Assembly: GCA_900095095.1 (NCBI GenBank)
Contig: FMBT01000294.1
Span: 681,784-745,783, forward strand
Reading direction: 5' to 3'
Source of the DNA: Fragilariopsis cylindrus CCMP1102
Taxonomy: Eukaryota; Bacillariophyta; Bacillariophyceae; Bacillariales; Bacillariaceae
Length of the DNA stretch: 64,000 nt
Under the pieces are notes generated by a model. That model was given only the letters and a program-made list of their open reading frames with translations. It did no database searches and was not told the DNA's origin. Shown here piece after piece: positions 63,269-64,000 of this stretch (positions are counted from its first letter, which is position 1; each line of letters starts with the position of its first letter). Position numbers and translations under genes: made by a program.

Positions 63269-64000
63269 CATACGGGTGATAGGGCATTCGTTCTTCCTTT
63301 AAGAACGGCCCTCGTGAAAATCGATGTATTCAGAATCAAATGGAATCCGGAAACAGTCATTTGATGGAATTTTGGTAGTCCATGGCGATGGAGTATATTA
63401 TTCAATTGATGCCCTTTTAGTGCGGATTCAAGCAGTTCAACTGTGTTGATACCACAGTTGACCAGTTTACGAGTTACCTTGTTGATCAACGATTAGGCTT
63501 GCGTCGTCGTTGATTGATTGATACAGCCACCACTGTGTGGTGTAATAGAACATGGCTTGTGGAAGACCTCGCGTTCATTCATCAGGACCAATTTCAGTGA
63601 TCATCCGATCATACCGAGCTTGTAGAACCTAAAGATGATCGTCGTGTCGGTCTGTCTCTCTTTGAGGTAACGCACTGTATCACCATGTAGGGCAGTCTTG
63701 ATGACATCGATAATTGCTGACGTAGTCTCCTAGCAGCTTCTGCAACACTGCATCCTTCAAAGAGTTCAACTAGTGCAGCAATATCGCGAATTCCCGAGAG
63801 TTTCAGTTTCTCGCGATAACATCAGAGTAGTCAATGAGTGTTCGGAGTAGGAGTATCGTATTCATACTGACGAGAGGGACGTCATCATCATCTAACATCG
63901 TAGCTTTTGATTCGGACGGGTGCCCGTATTTTTGACACGTTGTGCTGTGAGGTACACAACTGTTTCAAAACAATGCGCCTTGTTGATTGTTATGGGAGAT
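63269..64000 (-). pseudogene. Degraded coding fragment, family unknown
   Basis: The minus strand carries a readable piece (63290-63490; VNCGINTVELLESALKGHQL, then NNILHRHGLPKFHQMTVSGF) with real-protein composition. Upstream of it in all frames there are stops and broken stretches to the window edge. It looks like a decayed gene next to the retrotransposon. I do not recognise the family. Confidence 0.4.

Overview
The window is nuclear DNA of a photosynthetic stramenopile, most likely a diatom; I cannot name the species. The base composition is AT-rich, genes are mostly single-exon or carry a few introns of about 120-230 bp with GT..AG ends, and both retrotransposons resemble the diatom types (GyDi-like Ty3/gypsy, CoDi-like Ty1/copia). 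Several proteins carry an N-terminal signal peptide that ends in an Ala-Phe or Gly-Phe type junction, the usual plastid-import signal of diatoms.

Layout. Positions 1-5,200 hold the gag and pol of a Ty3/gypsy element whose 5' LTR lies outside the window. From 6.9 to 45.3 kb is a compact gene-rich block: eIF3j (+), a Mcy1-like cysteine synthase homologue (-), a plastid-targeted PPR-like protein (-), a plastid-targeted DUF2358 protein with a Cys-rich tail (+), a Snf7/ESCRT-III protein with an extra USP8/AMSH-type N-terminal domain (-), an EndoG-type nuclease (+), an unrecognised low-complexity protein (+), an OXNAD1-like flavoprotein reductase (-), a tautomerase (+), plastid coproporphyrinogen III oxidase in four exons (-), a five-exon gene that reads as a 12-TM MFS transporter fused in frame to a GNAT acetyltransferase (-), the meiotic recombination factor Mnd1 (+), a small twin-CX9C protein with an N-myristoylation signal (-), a zinc finger/PHD protein (+), a membrane protein with an HNH-like zinc motif (-), two abutting AlgH/DUF179 reading frames (+), a SET-domain (SMYD-like) protein (-) and an SDR with altered catalytic residues (-).

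From 45.3 to 64 kb the window turns repeat-rich: a 4.3 kb gene-free stretch with a 1.0 kb inverted-repeat element, one secreted Cys-rich protein gene, a decayed PiggyBac-type transposase (-), and a 9.6 kb copia element on the minus strand with both LTRs, a polypurine tract, a candidate tRNA-Asn half-molecule primer site and a 2,303-codon open pol frame. The right end holds a degraded fragment of an unknown coding sequence.

Most neighbours are independent single-gene units, arranged head-to-head or tail-to-tail with intergenic gaps of 0.3-1 kb. Plastid import is a recurring theme (PPR-like protein, DUF2358 protein, CPOX, AlgH and perhaps the SDR), but I see no shared pathway. The most interesting observations are the MFS-GNAT fusion, the USP8-like/Snf7 fusion, the split tandem AlgH gene, the gag-TGA-pol arrangement of the gypsy element, the candidate tRNA-Asn primer site of the copia element, and the duplicated CCAAT module in a bidirectional promoter. 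Exon joins were worked out by hand from splice sites, phase and protein continuity and have no transcript support.
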